From Sutterella sp. (GTDB lineage: Bacteria; Pseudomonadota; Gammaproteobacteria; Burkholderiales; Burkholderiaceae_F), in contig DYBN01000019.1 of assembly GCA_019418605.1 (NCBI GenBank), positions 1-64,000 on the forward strand: a stretch of DNA of 64,000 nucleotides, given 5' to 3'. A model generated the notes under the pieces. It was given only the letters and a program-made list of their open reading frames with translations, had not been told where the DNA came from and made no database searches. Shown one piece after another: positions 45,027 to 53,628 of this stretch (position 1 is the stretch's first letter; each line of letters starts with the position of its first letter). Both the position numbers and the translations under genes were made by a program.

Positions 45027-45846
45027 AGGAAGATCGAGGCGACATGCCAAAAATAATTTAAATTATATTATTGGCATTGCTCTAATGTTGCTTGTTATAT
45101 TGATTGTGGGCGGGTATGCTGCGTACAATGTATTTTTTAAGCAAAGGATTCAATATGATCCGGTAAGTGCATGTCCAGTGCTTTCAGGACAAGTGGCTCC
45201 CAGAGCCCATACTGTGATCTTAATTGACGAAACAGATACGCTTACAGATATCCAAGCGGACCAAGTTCGGAATCTCCTTCAAAAAACGGCCAATAATGAA
45301 TTACAACCGGGAGAATTGTTAAGCATCTATGTTCTTGGAGATGATTTTCGAACAAATCGGCGCCCGATTTTCGAAATGTGCAAGATTCGCGATGGTTCTG
45401 ATGCCGATGCACTAACGGAAAATGAAAAACTCATGAGGAAAAGATTTCGTGAGCGATTTCAGGGGCCGTTAATGGCGAAAATTGATACTTTATTATTGCC
45501 AAAGCCAGTGGCCAAACAATCTCCATTGATGGAAATGGTGCAATCAATCTCGGTAAACTCATTTGACAAATGGATGACAAGTGGAAATAGAAGATTGATT
45601 GTTGTTTCGGATATGATTCAAAATGTTCGAGACTTTACAATGTTTAAGTCTCAGCCGGAATTCGAAAAGTTTAATAAGTCGCCTTATGCTCAGAAAGTAA
45701 AGACGCGTTTGCCGGATACATCAGTTGAGCTTTACTATTTATCAAATTATCCAAAATTGCAAACAAATAGGAATGCAGAATTTTGGAGACAATATTTTAA
45801 CAATTCGGGTGCAATGGTTGAGAAGATCATTCCGATTGGAAGATAA
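45019..45846 (+). CDS. Membrane-anchored vWA-like protein (island gene 2)
   Basis: A 275-residue protein with a very basic N-terminus (RRGRSRRHAKNN), one TM (about 15-38) and a periplasmic domain. That domain reads as a von Willebrand A fold with a MIDAS-like set: D70-x-T-x-T in LIDETDTLTD, S168 in QSPLMEMVQ, and D198 in LIVVSDMIQN. Proteins of this fold bind partners through a divalent metal. It overlaps the upstream stop by eight bases without its own clear ribosome site, so translation is probably coupled. I do not recognise the family; the fold call is by eye. Confidence 0.78.
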   Translation: MRRGRSRRHAKNNLNYIIGIALMLLVILIVGGYAAYNVFFKQRIQYDPVSACPVLSGQVAPRAHTVILIDETDTLTDIQADQVRNLLQKTANNELQPGELLSIYVLGDDFRTNRRPIFEMCKIRDGSDADALTENEKLMRKRFRERFQGPLMAKIDTLLLPKPVAKQSPLMEMVQSISVNSFDKWMTSGNRRLIVVSDMIQNVRDFTMFKSQPEFEKFNKSPYAQKVKTRLPDTSVELYYLSNYPKLQTNRNAEFWRQYFNNSGAMVEKIIPIGR

Positions 45847-45864
45847 AGAACTTCAAGTGTTGTT

Positions 45865-47169
45865 ATGTCTGAAATAAGTGAGTCGAGCAGGGCTAATGAT
45901 AAATTAAAGCATGGGTTTATTTTAGCTCTTGTTTCTAAAATTGCTTGTGCTTTGATTGCGGCGTTCTTTCCATCTGCCGTATGGATCATGGGATTTTTTG
46001 TTCCTTTGATCATAATGGTGTCGTATATGATTTTTGGATGGAAAACAACCAAGACGCAATCTCACGAGATAAGGCTTGGATACGGAGATAGTTGCTATTA
46101 TTTAGGGTTTCTGTTTACGGTTGCCTCAATTATTCTATCTTTGTACAGCGTTGGCATTGAGAGCAGAGAGTTTGATGTTTCCGATATCGCCATTCGTTTT
46201 GCCGCAGCCATGGTAACAACTCTCCTTGGCATGGCTGTTCGAGTATGGCTTGTAACCTTTGATCGTCCTTCCCCGGAGTTAAAAGATAACGAATATAGCG
46301 GAGTAGTGGCCGACGCCTCAGACGGTTTTTCCGTAATAATTAGTGCAAACCTTCAAAATTTAGAGTTGCTAAATAAAGCATTGAGAGCTAATTTGAGGGC
46401 GTCGCAGAGCTTGCATACGAATCTTGTCAGTATGGCGGGTAGAATTACAAGCGATATGCGTGAAAATTCGGAACAAGTGAATCAACTTGTTCACAGCCTC
46501 ATTGATGAGACCAAGAAATATGTTGAGGAGACAAAATCTCAACTCGACCTAGCCATGCGTGAGTCTATCACTGGTATTGGAAAGGGGTTTGAATCGCTTT
46601 CGTCTAATCAATTAAAACAAAGTGAAGAGGTTTTGGCAACGCTCAAGACTATGGCAAAAGATCAGGCGGATGCGCAAAATCAAAGTCAGTTGAATCTTGC
46701 AAAGAAGCTTGATGTCATTGCCGAAAACTTTGATGTTCAGTCTAAGAAAGTTTCAGAGACGGTCCAAAAGGTCCTTGAAGACAACTCAAAGTCTATTCAA
46801 GAGCATTTCAAGTCTGATTTGTCAGGCTTGGATTCTTTGTTGAGCGCAATGCAAAAGAAGCTGTCAAATTCAACTGTTCCTGATGATTTTTGGCAACAGG
46901 CCCTTGGGGCAGTTAACGAAAAATCGAATAAATTTGTTGACGAATTTGAAGTACAGTCTAATAAATTATCACAAGCTTCAAATAAATTGGTTCAGTCAAT
47001 TGAGGAATCAGCAGATCAAATCAAAAGCAAAGCACGGATTGCATTATCTGACATTGATCATGTAATGGAAAAGGTAAAGCAAATAGAGGATTATAATTCA
47101 TTAGGGGGAGGTTCTCGTGCTGGTTGTGGATTATTCTCTAGATTTCGTCAAAAGATACTTGGGAAATAA
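45865..47169 (+). CDS. MotA/ExbB/ZorA-like channel subunit with coiled-coil tail (island gene 3)
   Basis: A 434-residue protein with TM helices at about 17-38, 39-58, 75-95 and 107-130, then about 280 mostly helical residues (160-410) with heptad-like spacing. TM3 (YYLGFLFTVASIILSL) and TM4 (IAIRFAAAMVTTLLGMAVRV) match the MotA/TolQ/ExbB pattern, in which a Thr- and Gly-bearing helix pair lines the ion path. ZorA of the Zorya anti-phage system has this layout with a long cytoplasmic tail, though ZorA is longer. It starts 18 bases after gene 2. Homology is inferred from pattern, not search. Confidence 0.75.
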   Translation: MSEISESSRANDKLKHGFILALVSKIACALIAAFFPSAVWIMGFFVPLIIMVSYMIFGWKTTKTQSHEIRLGYGDSCYYLGFLFTVASIILSLYSVGIESREFDVSDIAIRFAAAMVTTLLGMAVRVWLVTFDRPSPELKDNEYSGVVADASDGFSVIISANLQNLELLNKALRANLRASQSLHTNLVSMAGRITSDMRENSEQVNQLVHSLIDETKKYVEETKSQLDLAMRESITGIGKGFESLSSNQLKQSEEVLATLKTMAKDQADAQNQSQLNLAKKLDVIAENFDVQSKKVSETVQKVLEDNSKSIQEHFKSDLSGLDSLLSAMQKKLSNSTVPDDFWQQALGAVNEKSNKFVDEFEVQSNKLSQASNKLVQSIEESADQIKSKARIALSDIDHVMEKVKQIEDYNSLGGGSRAGCGLFSRFRQKILGK

Positions 47170-47174
47170 TCCTA

Positions 47175-48122
47175 ATGTCTATGAAAACAACTGATAGCGT
47201 TTTTCAAGTATCGCTGACAGAGATCGCATTTACTCTGGTTCTGTTAATGATCTTGCTTTTAGGGACAAGGTACTACCAACAAAATCTTGAACTGAAAGAG
47301 AAGATTGATGAGTTGGATAAAAAGGAATTGCTCCTTAAAGAGCAACAGAAGTTAATTGCTGATCTTAGAGAGAGAATGAATTTTGGCGGTGTGTGTGACG
47401 TTGCTCCTGATGATCCAGTTGATGTCATGATGCCGTGTATAAATTGTGTTTCAAGGATAACAAAAATCAGTCAGGAAGATGCTGCGCGAAGCATTGAGTT
47501 GGGAAGGGAACTTTATTCCAAGTGGACGGACAGCTCAAAAAAATCTGAATACGAGGATTTCGTTGATCAAATGCAACTTGCAGCAACAAAGTTGGCGCAA
47601 GGACAGCATCTTGTTACTTCTGAAGAATTTCAAAAGAAGTTTGACGAATTGGTTGAAAAGAATAGTGGATTGCAACAAGATCTCGCGAATTTGGAAAGTA
47701 GCCGAGAGCAACTTGCTTCTGATTTAACGCAATGCTCCAAGGTACGAGACTTTTTCAAGCTGCGCGCAGGAATCGACAAACCTCCTTGCTGGATGCAGGA
47801 GGAAACTCTTCGTCCAGAATATTTGTTTGATGTAACCATTCTTGAAGATGGGCGGTATAGGGTTAGTCCCATTTGGCCAAAGTACCGTGAAGCCGAGGCT
47901 TTTAAAATACCCGGGGTAAGGGAAATGGTTGACAAAAGGATCCTTACCAAAAACAATTTCAATTTCTTCGCAAATAAAATCCTGGACTATTCAAACGATC
48001 GCAAGCCAGAAGCTTGTAGATTCTATGTTCAGTTGAGAAATTTGATTCCTGATCGGCGAACAGCTGATCGCGCTCGATTAAATCTTGAGCAATTTTTCTA
48101 TAAATACGAAAGAGTAAGATAA
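47175..48122 (+). CDS. MotB/ExbD/ZorB-like stator subunit (island gene 4)
   Basis: A 315-residue protein with a short cytoplasmic N-terminus, one TM (about 13-30), a coiled coil (about 35-68) and a periplasmic domain with six Cys (C74, C88, C91, C187, C205, C281). The TM segment SLTEIAFTLVLLMILLLG fits the ExbD/MotB/ZorB pattern, with an acidic residue at the helix start; here it is Glu16 rather than the usual Asp. The C-terminal domain (about 205-315; PPCWMQEE, ending QFFYKYERVR) replaces or diverges from the OmpA-like peptidoglycan-binding domain. Five bases separate it from gene 3. It is the last gene of the AT-rich operon. Confidence 0.75.
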   Translation: MSMKTTDSVFQVSLTEIAFTLVLLMILLLGTRYYQQNLELKEKIDELDKKELLLKEQQKLIADLRERMNFGGVCDVAPDDPVDVMMPCINCVSRITKISQEDAARSIELGRELYSKWTDSSKKSEYEDFVDQMQLAATKLAQGQHLVTSEEFQKKFDELVEKNSGLQQDLANLESSREQLASDLTQCSKVRDFFKLRAGIDKPPCWMQEETLRPEYLFDVTILEDGRYRVSPIWPKYREAEAFKIPGVREMVDKRILTKNNFNFFANKILDYSNDRKPEACRFYVQLRNLIPDRRTADRARLNLEQFFYKYERVR

Positions 48123-48123
48123 G

Positions 48124-48141
48124 ACAGTCGAATGACTGTTT
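48124..48141 (+). terminator. Short hairpin at island right edge
   Basis: ACAGTC/GACTGT around GAAT, followed by TTT. It begins two bases after the island's last stop and ends next to the following ATG. A weak terminator at best. Confidence 0.4.
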
Positions 48142-48143
48142 GA

Positions 48144-49181
48144 ATGATTATGCTTCACTTCGATACCGACTACATGCGAGGCGCGCACCCCGAGCTGATG
48201 CGCAGGCTTCAGGAAACCAACCTCATTCAGACGCCGGGCTACGGAACGGACTCTTATACCGAGCACGCCAAGGAACTGATTCTCAAGGCCTGCGGCCTTT
48301 CCGACGGGCGCGTTTATTTTCTCGTGGGCGGCACGCAGACCAACGCCACGGTGATCGACGCCGTGCTCGAGCGCCACGAGGGCGTGATCGGAGCTCAAAG
48401 CGCGCACATTGCCGTGCACGAGGCGGGCGCCGTCGAGGCCTCGGGCCACAAGGTGCTCACGCTTGCCTCCCACGACGGAAAGATCGACCCCGAGGAGCTT
48501 GCCGCGTACGTCTCCGACTTTTACCGCGACGACACGCACGAGCACATGGTCGCCCCCGGCATGGTCTACATTTCGCAGCCCACGGAATACGGCACGCTCT
48601 ATACGCTTGCCGAACTTGAAGCCATCAGCAGGACGTGCCGCGACCATGGGATGACGCTCTTTGTCGACGGGGCGCGCCTGGGCTACGGACTTGCAAGCCC
48701 GGCCTGCGACATGACGCTTGCCGACCTCGCGCGCTTGGTCGACGTCTTCTACATCGGCGGCACCAAGGTCGGCGCGCTCTTTGGCGAGGCCGTGGTGGTT
48801 TGCAATCCCAAGCTCATGCGCCACGCCGTCACCGTGATCAAGCAGCACGGCGCCCTGATGGCCAAGGGCAGGCTTTTGGGCGTGCAGTTTGAAGCGCTCT
48901 TTGCCGACGGGCTTTACTTTGACATCGCGGCCAACGCCATTGACAAGGCCATGCAGATCAAGAAGGCCTTCGTTGATGCGGGCTACAAGCTTTTCATCGA
49001 CTCGCCCACCAATCAGCAGTTCTTCGTGCTCCCCAACGACGTGCTCGACCGACTGCGGCAGCATGCGACGTTCGAACTCTGGGGGCCGCGCGGCAAGACC
49101 GAGTCGACGGTGCGCTTTGTCACCGACTGGGCGACGAGCCAGGCCGACGTCGACGAGCTCATCGCGCTCCTTCCCCGCTAA
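48144..49181 (+). CDS. Threonine aldolase-family PLP enzyme
   Basis: A 345-residue fold-type I PLP enzyme of the low-specificity threonine aldolase / beta-eliminating lyase family, which splits L-threonine or allo-threonine to glycine and acetaldehyde. Visible are the early YGTDSYTEHAKELI (substrate/cofactor loop), FLVGGTQTNATV, FVDGARLGYG (PLP-pyridine Asp) and the Schiff-base Lys in YIGGTKVGALFGE. The start is ATG 48144 or 48150; no ribosome site is seen, and the AT-rich island ends directly upstream, so the native promoter may have been displaced. Confidence 0.9.
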   Translation: MIMLHFDTDYMRGAHPELMRRLQETNLIQTPGYGTDSYTEHAKELILKACGLSDGRVYFLVGGTQTNATVIDAVLERHEGVIGAQSAHIAVHEAGAVEASGHKVLTLASHDGKIDPEELAAYVSDFYRDDTHEHMVAPGMVYISQPTEYGTLYTLAELEAISRTCRDHGMTLFVDGARLGYGLASPACDMTLADLARLVDVFYIGGTKVGALFGEAVVVCNPKLMRHAVTVIKQHGALMAKGRLLGVQFEALFADGLYFDIAANAIDKAMQIKKAFVDAGYKLFIDSPTNQQFFVLPNDVLDRLRQHATFELWGPRGKTESTVRFVTDWATSQADVDELIALLPR

Positions 49182-49190
49182 AGGCTTGGG

Positions 49191-49215
49191 GCCCGGCAAG
49201 GCGTGCGGGCTTTTT
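49191..49215 (+). terminator. Terminator after the threonine aldolase gene
   Basis: GCCCG (49191-49195) pairs with CGGGC (49206-49210) and is followed by TTTTT. Confidence 0.65.
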
Positions 49216-49587
49216 GGGTTCGGTAATACCTCAAGGCCGCGGGACCCCTGCCCGCGGCAAGACTTGACAAACGGCACCGAACAATAGAGACTCAGGCGCA
49301 CCGCCCGCGGCAGGCGTCATTTCTTTTTGCCGGCAACAAGGCGCAGGGGACCGCGGCCGGGCCTCATGCGGCTCAAGCGTGGCCTTGATGGGCCCTGATT
49401 CGCATTGATTCGCCTTGAAGCGTCTTGAAGGGCCGCTTTTAGCCGCATGCGCGTGTCTATTCAAACCGGTCCTTCTTGGAGACGGGCTGCGGCGCTTTTC
49501 CTTTCTTTTTTATGCCGCGCTGCAGGCCCTTTCAATCGATTGCTGCGCCGGCAGCATGCCGCCCAAGGCATTTGATTTTCAGACAAC
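49216..49587. other. Upstream region of metNIQ, no riboswitch recognised
   Basis: 372 bases. A TTGACA at about 49264 has no matching -10. I looked for SAM riboswitch cores and MetJ-like AGACGTCT repeats and saw none. GATTCGC is repeated near 49397-49413. No protein gene is supported. Confidence 0.45.
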
Positions 49588-50616
49588 ATGCTTGAACTCA
49601 GGCACATTTCAAAAACTTTCGACACCGACGCCGGCCTGGTCAAGGCCGTCGACGACGTTTCCCTCACGATTGAGCAGGGCGAAATCTTCGGGATCATCGG
49701 ATTTTCCGGCGCGGGCAAATCGACGCTTGTGCGCTGCATCAATCTTCTTGAGCGTCCGAGCGCGGGCGAGGTGGTTATCGACGGCACCGACCTCACCAAG
49801 TTGAGCGACGCTGAGCTCCGAGCCGTGCGCCGGCGCATCGGCATGATTTTCCAGCACTTCAATCTCATGCCGAGCCGCACGGTGTTTGACAACATTGCTC
49901 TGGCGCTGCGGCACTCGGATCTCAACAAGGAGCAAAAGGCGGCCAAAATCGCCTCTCTGCTTGACCTTGTGGGGCTCTCCGACAAGATGCAGTCTTATCC
50001 CGCGCAGCTCTCGGGCGGGCAAAAGCAGCGCGTTGCGATTGCGCGCGCCCTTGCCAACGACCCCAAGGTGCTTTTGTGCGACGAGGCCACCAGCGCGCTC
50101 GATCCCCAGACGACGCACTCGATTCTGCGACTTTTAAAGGAAGTCAACCAAAAGCTTGGCCTTACGATTGTCGTCATCACGCACCAGATGGCGGTGATCA
50201 AGGAAATCTGCGATCGCGTGGCGGTGATGAAGACGGGCCGCATCGTTGAAGAGGGAGCCATTCTCGACATCTTTGCGCACCCGAAAGCTGATCTCACCAA
50301 GGACTTCATCAACACGGCCAACAACGTCAAGAAGTTTCTTGAGCTCGTGCAAAGCGGCGAATTCGCCCATGAGCGCAAAAAGGGCGACAAGGTGCTTCTT
50401 TTGACCTACATGGGGCAGTCAACGGGCGAGCCGATGGTGGTGGCGCTCTATGAGCGCTTCAAGGTCAAGGCAAGCATCGTCTTTGGCAACATCGATTTCA
50501 TTCAGGGTTCGGCCCTGGGCAAGCTCGGCGTCGTTTTGTCGGGCACGCCCGAGGCAATTGAATCCGCGCAGAACTATCTCAAGGACAACGGCGTCACGAT
50601 CGAGGAGCTTGGCTAG
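49588..50616 (+). CDS. metN: Methionine ABC importer ATP-binding protein MetN
   Basis: A 342-residue ABC ATPase. Walker A GFSGAGKSTLVRC, Q-loop FQHFNLMPSRTV, signature LSGGQKQRVAIARAL, Walker B VLLCDEATSALD and H-loop ITHQMAVI are intact. The C-terminal NIL/ACT-like domain (about 265-342), which in MetN binds methionine and inhibits transport from inside the cell, is present. Starts the metNIQ operon; no strong ribosome site at ATG 49588. Confidence 0.95.
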   Translation: MLELRHISKTFDTDAGLVKAVDDVSLTIEQGEIFGIIGFSGAGKSTLVRCINLLERPSAGEVVIDGTDLTKLSDAELRAVRRRIGMIFQHFNLMPSRTVFDNIALALRHSDLNKEQKAAKIASLLDLVGLSDKMQSYPAQLSGGQKQRVAIARALANDPKVLLCDEATSALDPQTTHSILRLLKEVNQKLGLTIVVITHQMAVIKEICDRVAVMKTGRIVEEGAILDIFAHPKADLTKDFINTANNVKKFLELVQSGEFAHERKKGDKVLLLTYMGQSTGEPMVVALYERFKVKASIVFGNIDFIQGSALGKLGVVLSGTPEAIESAQNYLKDNGVTIEELG

Positions 50617-50618
50617 AC

Positions 50619-51296
50619 ATGGACTTCATCAACGCACTGATGCCCAATTTTTCCCGCTTGAGCGGCGAGCTGCTCGAGTGCATCGGGCAGACCTTCACGA
50701 TGCTTGCCGTCTCGGGCACGATCGCTTGGTTCATGGGCGTGGCCGTGGGCGTGCTTTTGATCGTGTGCCGTCCGCACGGCATTTTGGAAAACCGGGTGCT
50801 GTTTACAATCTTTGACCGCGGCATCGACATCATCCGTTCGATTCCGTTCATCATTTTGATCGTGCTGCTGATTCCGGTAAGCCGCTTTCTGGTGGGAACG
50901 GGCTCGGGCGTGACGGGCTCCTTTGTCGCGCTCGTGGCGGGCACCGTGCCTTTTTTTGCGCGCCAGATCGAATCGGTGCTCTCGGACATCGACCACGGCC
51001 TCATTGAAGCAAGCCAGGCGATGGGCTTTTCGCCGCGCGAGATCATCTTCAGCGTCTATTTAAAGGAGAGCATTCCGGGAATCACGCGCGTGACGATGAT
51101 CACCTTTGTGAGCCTCGTGGGCATCACCGCCATCGCGGGCGCCATCGGCGCGGGCGGCTTGGGCGACTTTGCCATCCGCTACGGCTATCAGATGGGCTAT
51201 CGCGACATGATTTGGCTTACCGTGATCATCATTCTTTTGATCATCAGCGTCTTTCAGTTCTTCGGCAACATCATCATCCGCAAGTCCACGCACTAG
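50619..51296 (+). CDS. metI: Methionine ABC importer permease MetI
   Basis: A 225-residue permease with five TM helices and the coupling EAA-type segment (LIEASQAMGFSPREIIFSVY). ATG 50619 follows the metN stop by two bases, with GAGGAG inside the metN 3' end. Confidence 0.95.
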   Translation: MDFINALMPNFSRLSGELLECIGQTFTMLAVSGTIAWFMGVAVGVLLIVCRPHGILENRVLFTIFDRGIDIIRSIPFIILIVLLIPVSRFLVGTGSGVTGSFVALVAGTVPFFARQIESVLSDIDHGLIEASQAMGFSPREIIFSVYLKESIPGITRVTMITFVSLVGITAIAGAIGAGGLGDFAIRYGYQMGYRDMIWLTVIIILLIISVFQFFGNIIIRKSTH

Positions 51297-51384
51297 GCGC
51301 ACGGCGCCTCCTGCAATGAGCGGGCAGCGGATGCCGGGCGGCCCTAAAAAGGTCCGCCCGTTTACGACAAAAGGAAAAGCGAAC

Positions 51385-52266
51385 ATGTTTACTCAGGGTT
51401 TGAAGAAGTGGGGTGCCGCGCTTGCCTCGGCGGCCGTTTGTGCAGGGCTTTTGACCGGGTGCGGCGACGACGGTGCGGGCAAGGCCGCCGCCGACGGCAT
51501 GACCGTCGTCAAGGTGGGCGTCGTGGGCGACTACAACGCACAGTGGGACACGATCAACAAGCTGCTTGAAAAGGACAAGATTCAGATCAAGCTCGTGAAG
51601 TTCTCCGACTACGCCACGCCCAACCGCGCGCTTGCCGACGGCGAAATTGATCTCAACGCCTTCCAGCACAAGGCCTATCTTGCAAACGACATCGCACGCA
51701 ACGGCTACAAGATCGAGGCCATTGGCGACACGATCCTCACGCCGCTGCGCATCTTCAACAACAAAAACAAGCTCAAGTCCATCAAGGACGTCAAGGATGG
51801 CGACATCTTTGCGATTCCGAGCGACTTGACCAACGGCGGCCGCGCTCTGAAGCTCCTGGAGGCCGCGGGCCTCATCGTCTGCGATCCGGCCAAGGGCTAC
51901 GTGCCCACCAAGACCGACATCACCGAGTACAAGGTCAAGATTGAAATCCGCGAGGCCGAGTCGGGCGTGCTCTACAACATCCTGCCCGACGTCTCCGCCG
52001 CGCTCATCAACGGGGGCAACGCCTACACGGCGGGCCTTGACGCGGTCAAGGACTCGATCTTTACCGAAAACACCAACGCCAAGGAAAATCCCAATGTGGG
52101 CGAGCTCTACAACGTGATCGTGGCGCGCTCGGCCGACAAGGACAATCCGGTCTACAAGAAGGTGGTCGACGCCTATCACACGCCCGAAGTTGCCAAGACC
52201 CTGATGGATGCCTACAAGGGCGCCTTTACGCCCGTGTGGGCGGGCGCCGAGAACTACAAGTACTAA
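51385..52266 (+). CDS. metQ: Methionine-binding lipoprotein MetQ (NlpA family)
   Basis: A 293-residue periplasmic binding lipoprotein. A signal with lipobox LLTGC (Cys at about 25) is followed by the NlpA domain (VKVGVVGDYNAQWDTINKLL, EIDLNAFQHKAYL). AAGGAAAAG lies before ATG 51385. It closes the metNIQ operon and supplies substrate to the MetNI complex. D- or L-methionine specificity is not readable. Confidence 0.94.
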   Translation: MFTQGLKKWGAALASAAVCAGLLTGCGDDGAGKAAADGMTVVKVGVVGDYNAQWDTINKLLEKDKIQIKLVKFSDYATPNRALADGEIDLNAFQHKAYLANDIARNGYKIEAIGDTILTPLRIFNNKNKLKSIKDVKDGDIFAIPSDLTNGGRALKLLEAAGLIVCDPAKGYVPTKTDITEYKVKIEIREAESGVLYNILPDVSAALINGGNAYTAGLDAVKDSIFTENTNAKENPNVGELYNVIVARSADKDNPVYKKVVDAYHTPEVAKTLMDAYKGAFTPVWAGAENYKY

Positions 52267-52317
52267 AAGCGCCCCTTTCATGATTTGGTAATCGGGTGTT
52301 TTCCCGCAGGGCGCGGC

Positions 52318-52379
52318 GGGGACACAAGGCAAAAAGAGAAATTCTCTTGGCCTTGCGTCCCCTTCGGGCCCTTTGTTTT
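52318..52379 (+). terminator. Long hairpin after metQ
   Basis: GGGGAC-A-CAAGGC (52318-52330) pairs with GCCTTG-C-GTCCCC (52350-52362) with one mismatch, and the loop itself folds as AGAGAA/TTCTCT. CTTTGTTTTTT follows. Confidence 0.75.
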
Positions 52380-52404
52380 TTCAAAAAAGTTTCTTTTGTC
52401 AAAG

Positions 52405-53598
52405 ATGCTTCACATCGATCCGGACATTCTCGCGCTCAAGGACTACATCGTCGGCATGCGCCGCTACTTTCACGCGCACCCCGAAGTGAGCCTCAAGGAA
52501 TTCAACACGAGCCGCCGCATCCAGCAAGAGCTCGACGCCATGGGCATTGCCTATGAGCATGTGGGCGAGACGGGGCTCTGCGCGCGCATCGACGGCAAGC
52601 GTCCCCCAGAGGGGCGCAGGGCGCACGTCGTGGCGCTGCGCGCGGACATGGACGCGCTCGGCATGCAGGATTTGAAGACCTGCGAGTACGCCTCGCAAAA
52701 CGAAGGGTTCTGCCACGCCTGCGGGCACGACGGACACACGGCGGCGCTTCTTGCGGCCGCGCGCGTACTCAAGGCGCGGGAAAACGACTTTAGCGGTCAA
52801 GTGCGCCTTTTCTTTCAGCAGGCCGAGGAGATCGGGCAGGGGGCGCGGCAGTTTGTGGCGGCAGGGCTTTTAAAGGGCGTTGACCGCATTTTGGGCGCTC
52901 ACGTCACAAGCTCCCTTGCGGTCGGGCAGGTTGCGGCCGTCTCCGGCCCCATCAACGCGAGCTGCGACTATTTCCGCATCAAAATCAAGGGCAAGGGGGC
53001 GCACGTTTCCACGCCGCACCTGGGCGTTGATGCGCTTTATGTCGCAAGCCAGATCGTGGTGGCGCTGCAGAGCATCGTCGCGCGCGGCACCAATCCGATG
53101 GATGCGGTCGTGGTGGGCGTGGGCAAGGCAAGCGCCGGCACGCAGTACAACATCGTGGCCGAAGATGCCGAGCTTGAGGGAACGACGAGAACGTTTACGC
53201 CCGAGGTGCGCGAAAAAACCAACCGCCGCGTCGTCGAGATTGCAAAGGCCACGGCCGCGCTTTATGGCGCGACCGCCGAGGTGGAGTTTCGCAGCTACTC
53301 CTCGCCCTTGATCACCGATCCCAAGGCAACGGCCGAGGTGCGAAGCGTCGCCCGGGAGATCGTGGGAGACGAGGGGCTAGTCGACTATCCCAAGTCCATG
53401 CAGGCCGAGGATTTCGCCGAGTATCTGCCGCAGTGCTGCGGCACCTTCATCTACTTTGGCACGCGCAGCAGCAAGGCGGGGACAGAGTATTCAAACCACA
53501 ACGGGCACTTTGACATCGACGAAGACGGCCTTCTGGTCTCGGCGAGCATCTTTGTGCACTACGCGCTTTTTGTCCTCAACAATCTCGTTGAGGACTAA
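52405..53598 (+). CDS. M20-family amidohydrolase
   Basis: A 397-residue metallo-amidohydrolase of the hippurate/N-acyl-amino-acid/IAA-amino-acid hydrolase group. Metal-site motifs are ALRADMDAL, HACGHDGHTAALLAAA and FFQQAEEIGQGARQF; the dimerisation insert spans about 185-295. Located after metNIQ on the same strand, it might release methionine from N-acyl forms after uptake, but the hairpin after metQ separates them, so this is inference. The ribosome site before ATG 52405 is weak. Confidence 0.9.
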   Translation: MLHIDPDILALKDYIVGMRRYFHAHPEVSLKEFNTSRRIQQELDAMGIAYEHVGETGLCARIDGKRPPEGRRAHVVALRADMDALGMQDLKTCEYASQNEGFCHACGHDGHTAALLAAARVLKARENDFSGQVRLFFQQAEEIGQGARQFVAAGLLKGVDRILGAHVTSSLAVGQVAAVSGPINASCDYFRIKIKGKGAHVSTPHLGVDALYVASQIVVALQSIVARGTNPMDAVVVGVGKASAGTQYNIVAEDAELEGTTRTFTPEVREKTNRRVVEIAKATAALYGATAEVEFRSYSSPLITDPKATAEVRSVAREIVGDEGLVDYPKSMQAEDFAEYLPQCCGTFIYFGTRSSKAGTEYSNHNGHFDIDEDGLLVSASIFVHYALFVLNNLVED

Positions 53599-53628
53599 GA
53601 AGAAGACGGCGGCAGCCGGCGAGAGCGT

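Noticed and set aside
43116..48200. Attachment-site direct repeats or an integrase bounding the AT-rich island
   Set aside because: Comparison of both edges by eye gave only 5-6 base matches; no recombinase gene lies in the window.
49216..49587. SAM riboswitch upstream of metN
   Set aside because: None of the SAM-I, SAM-II or SAM-IV core segments could be recognised by eye.
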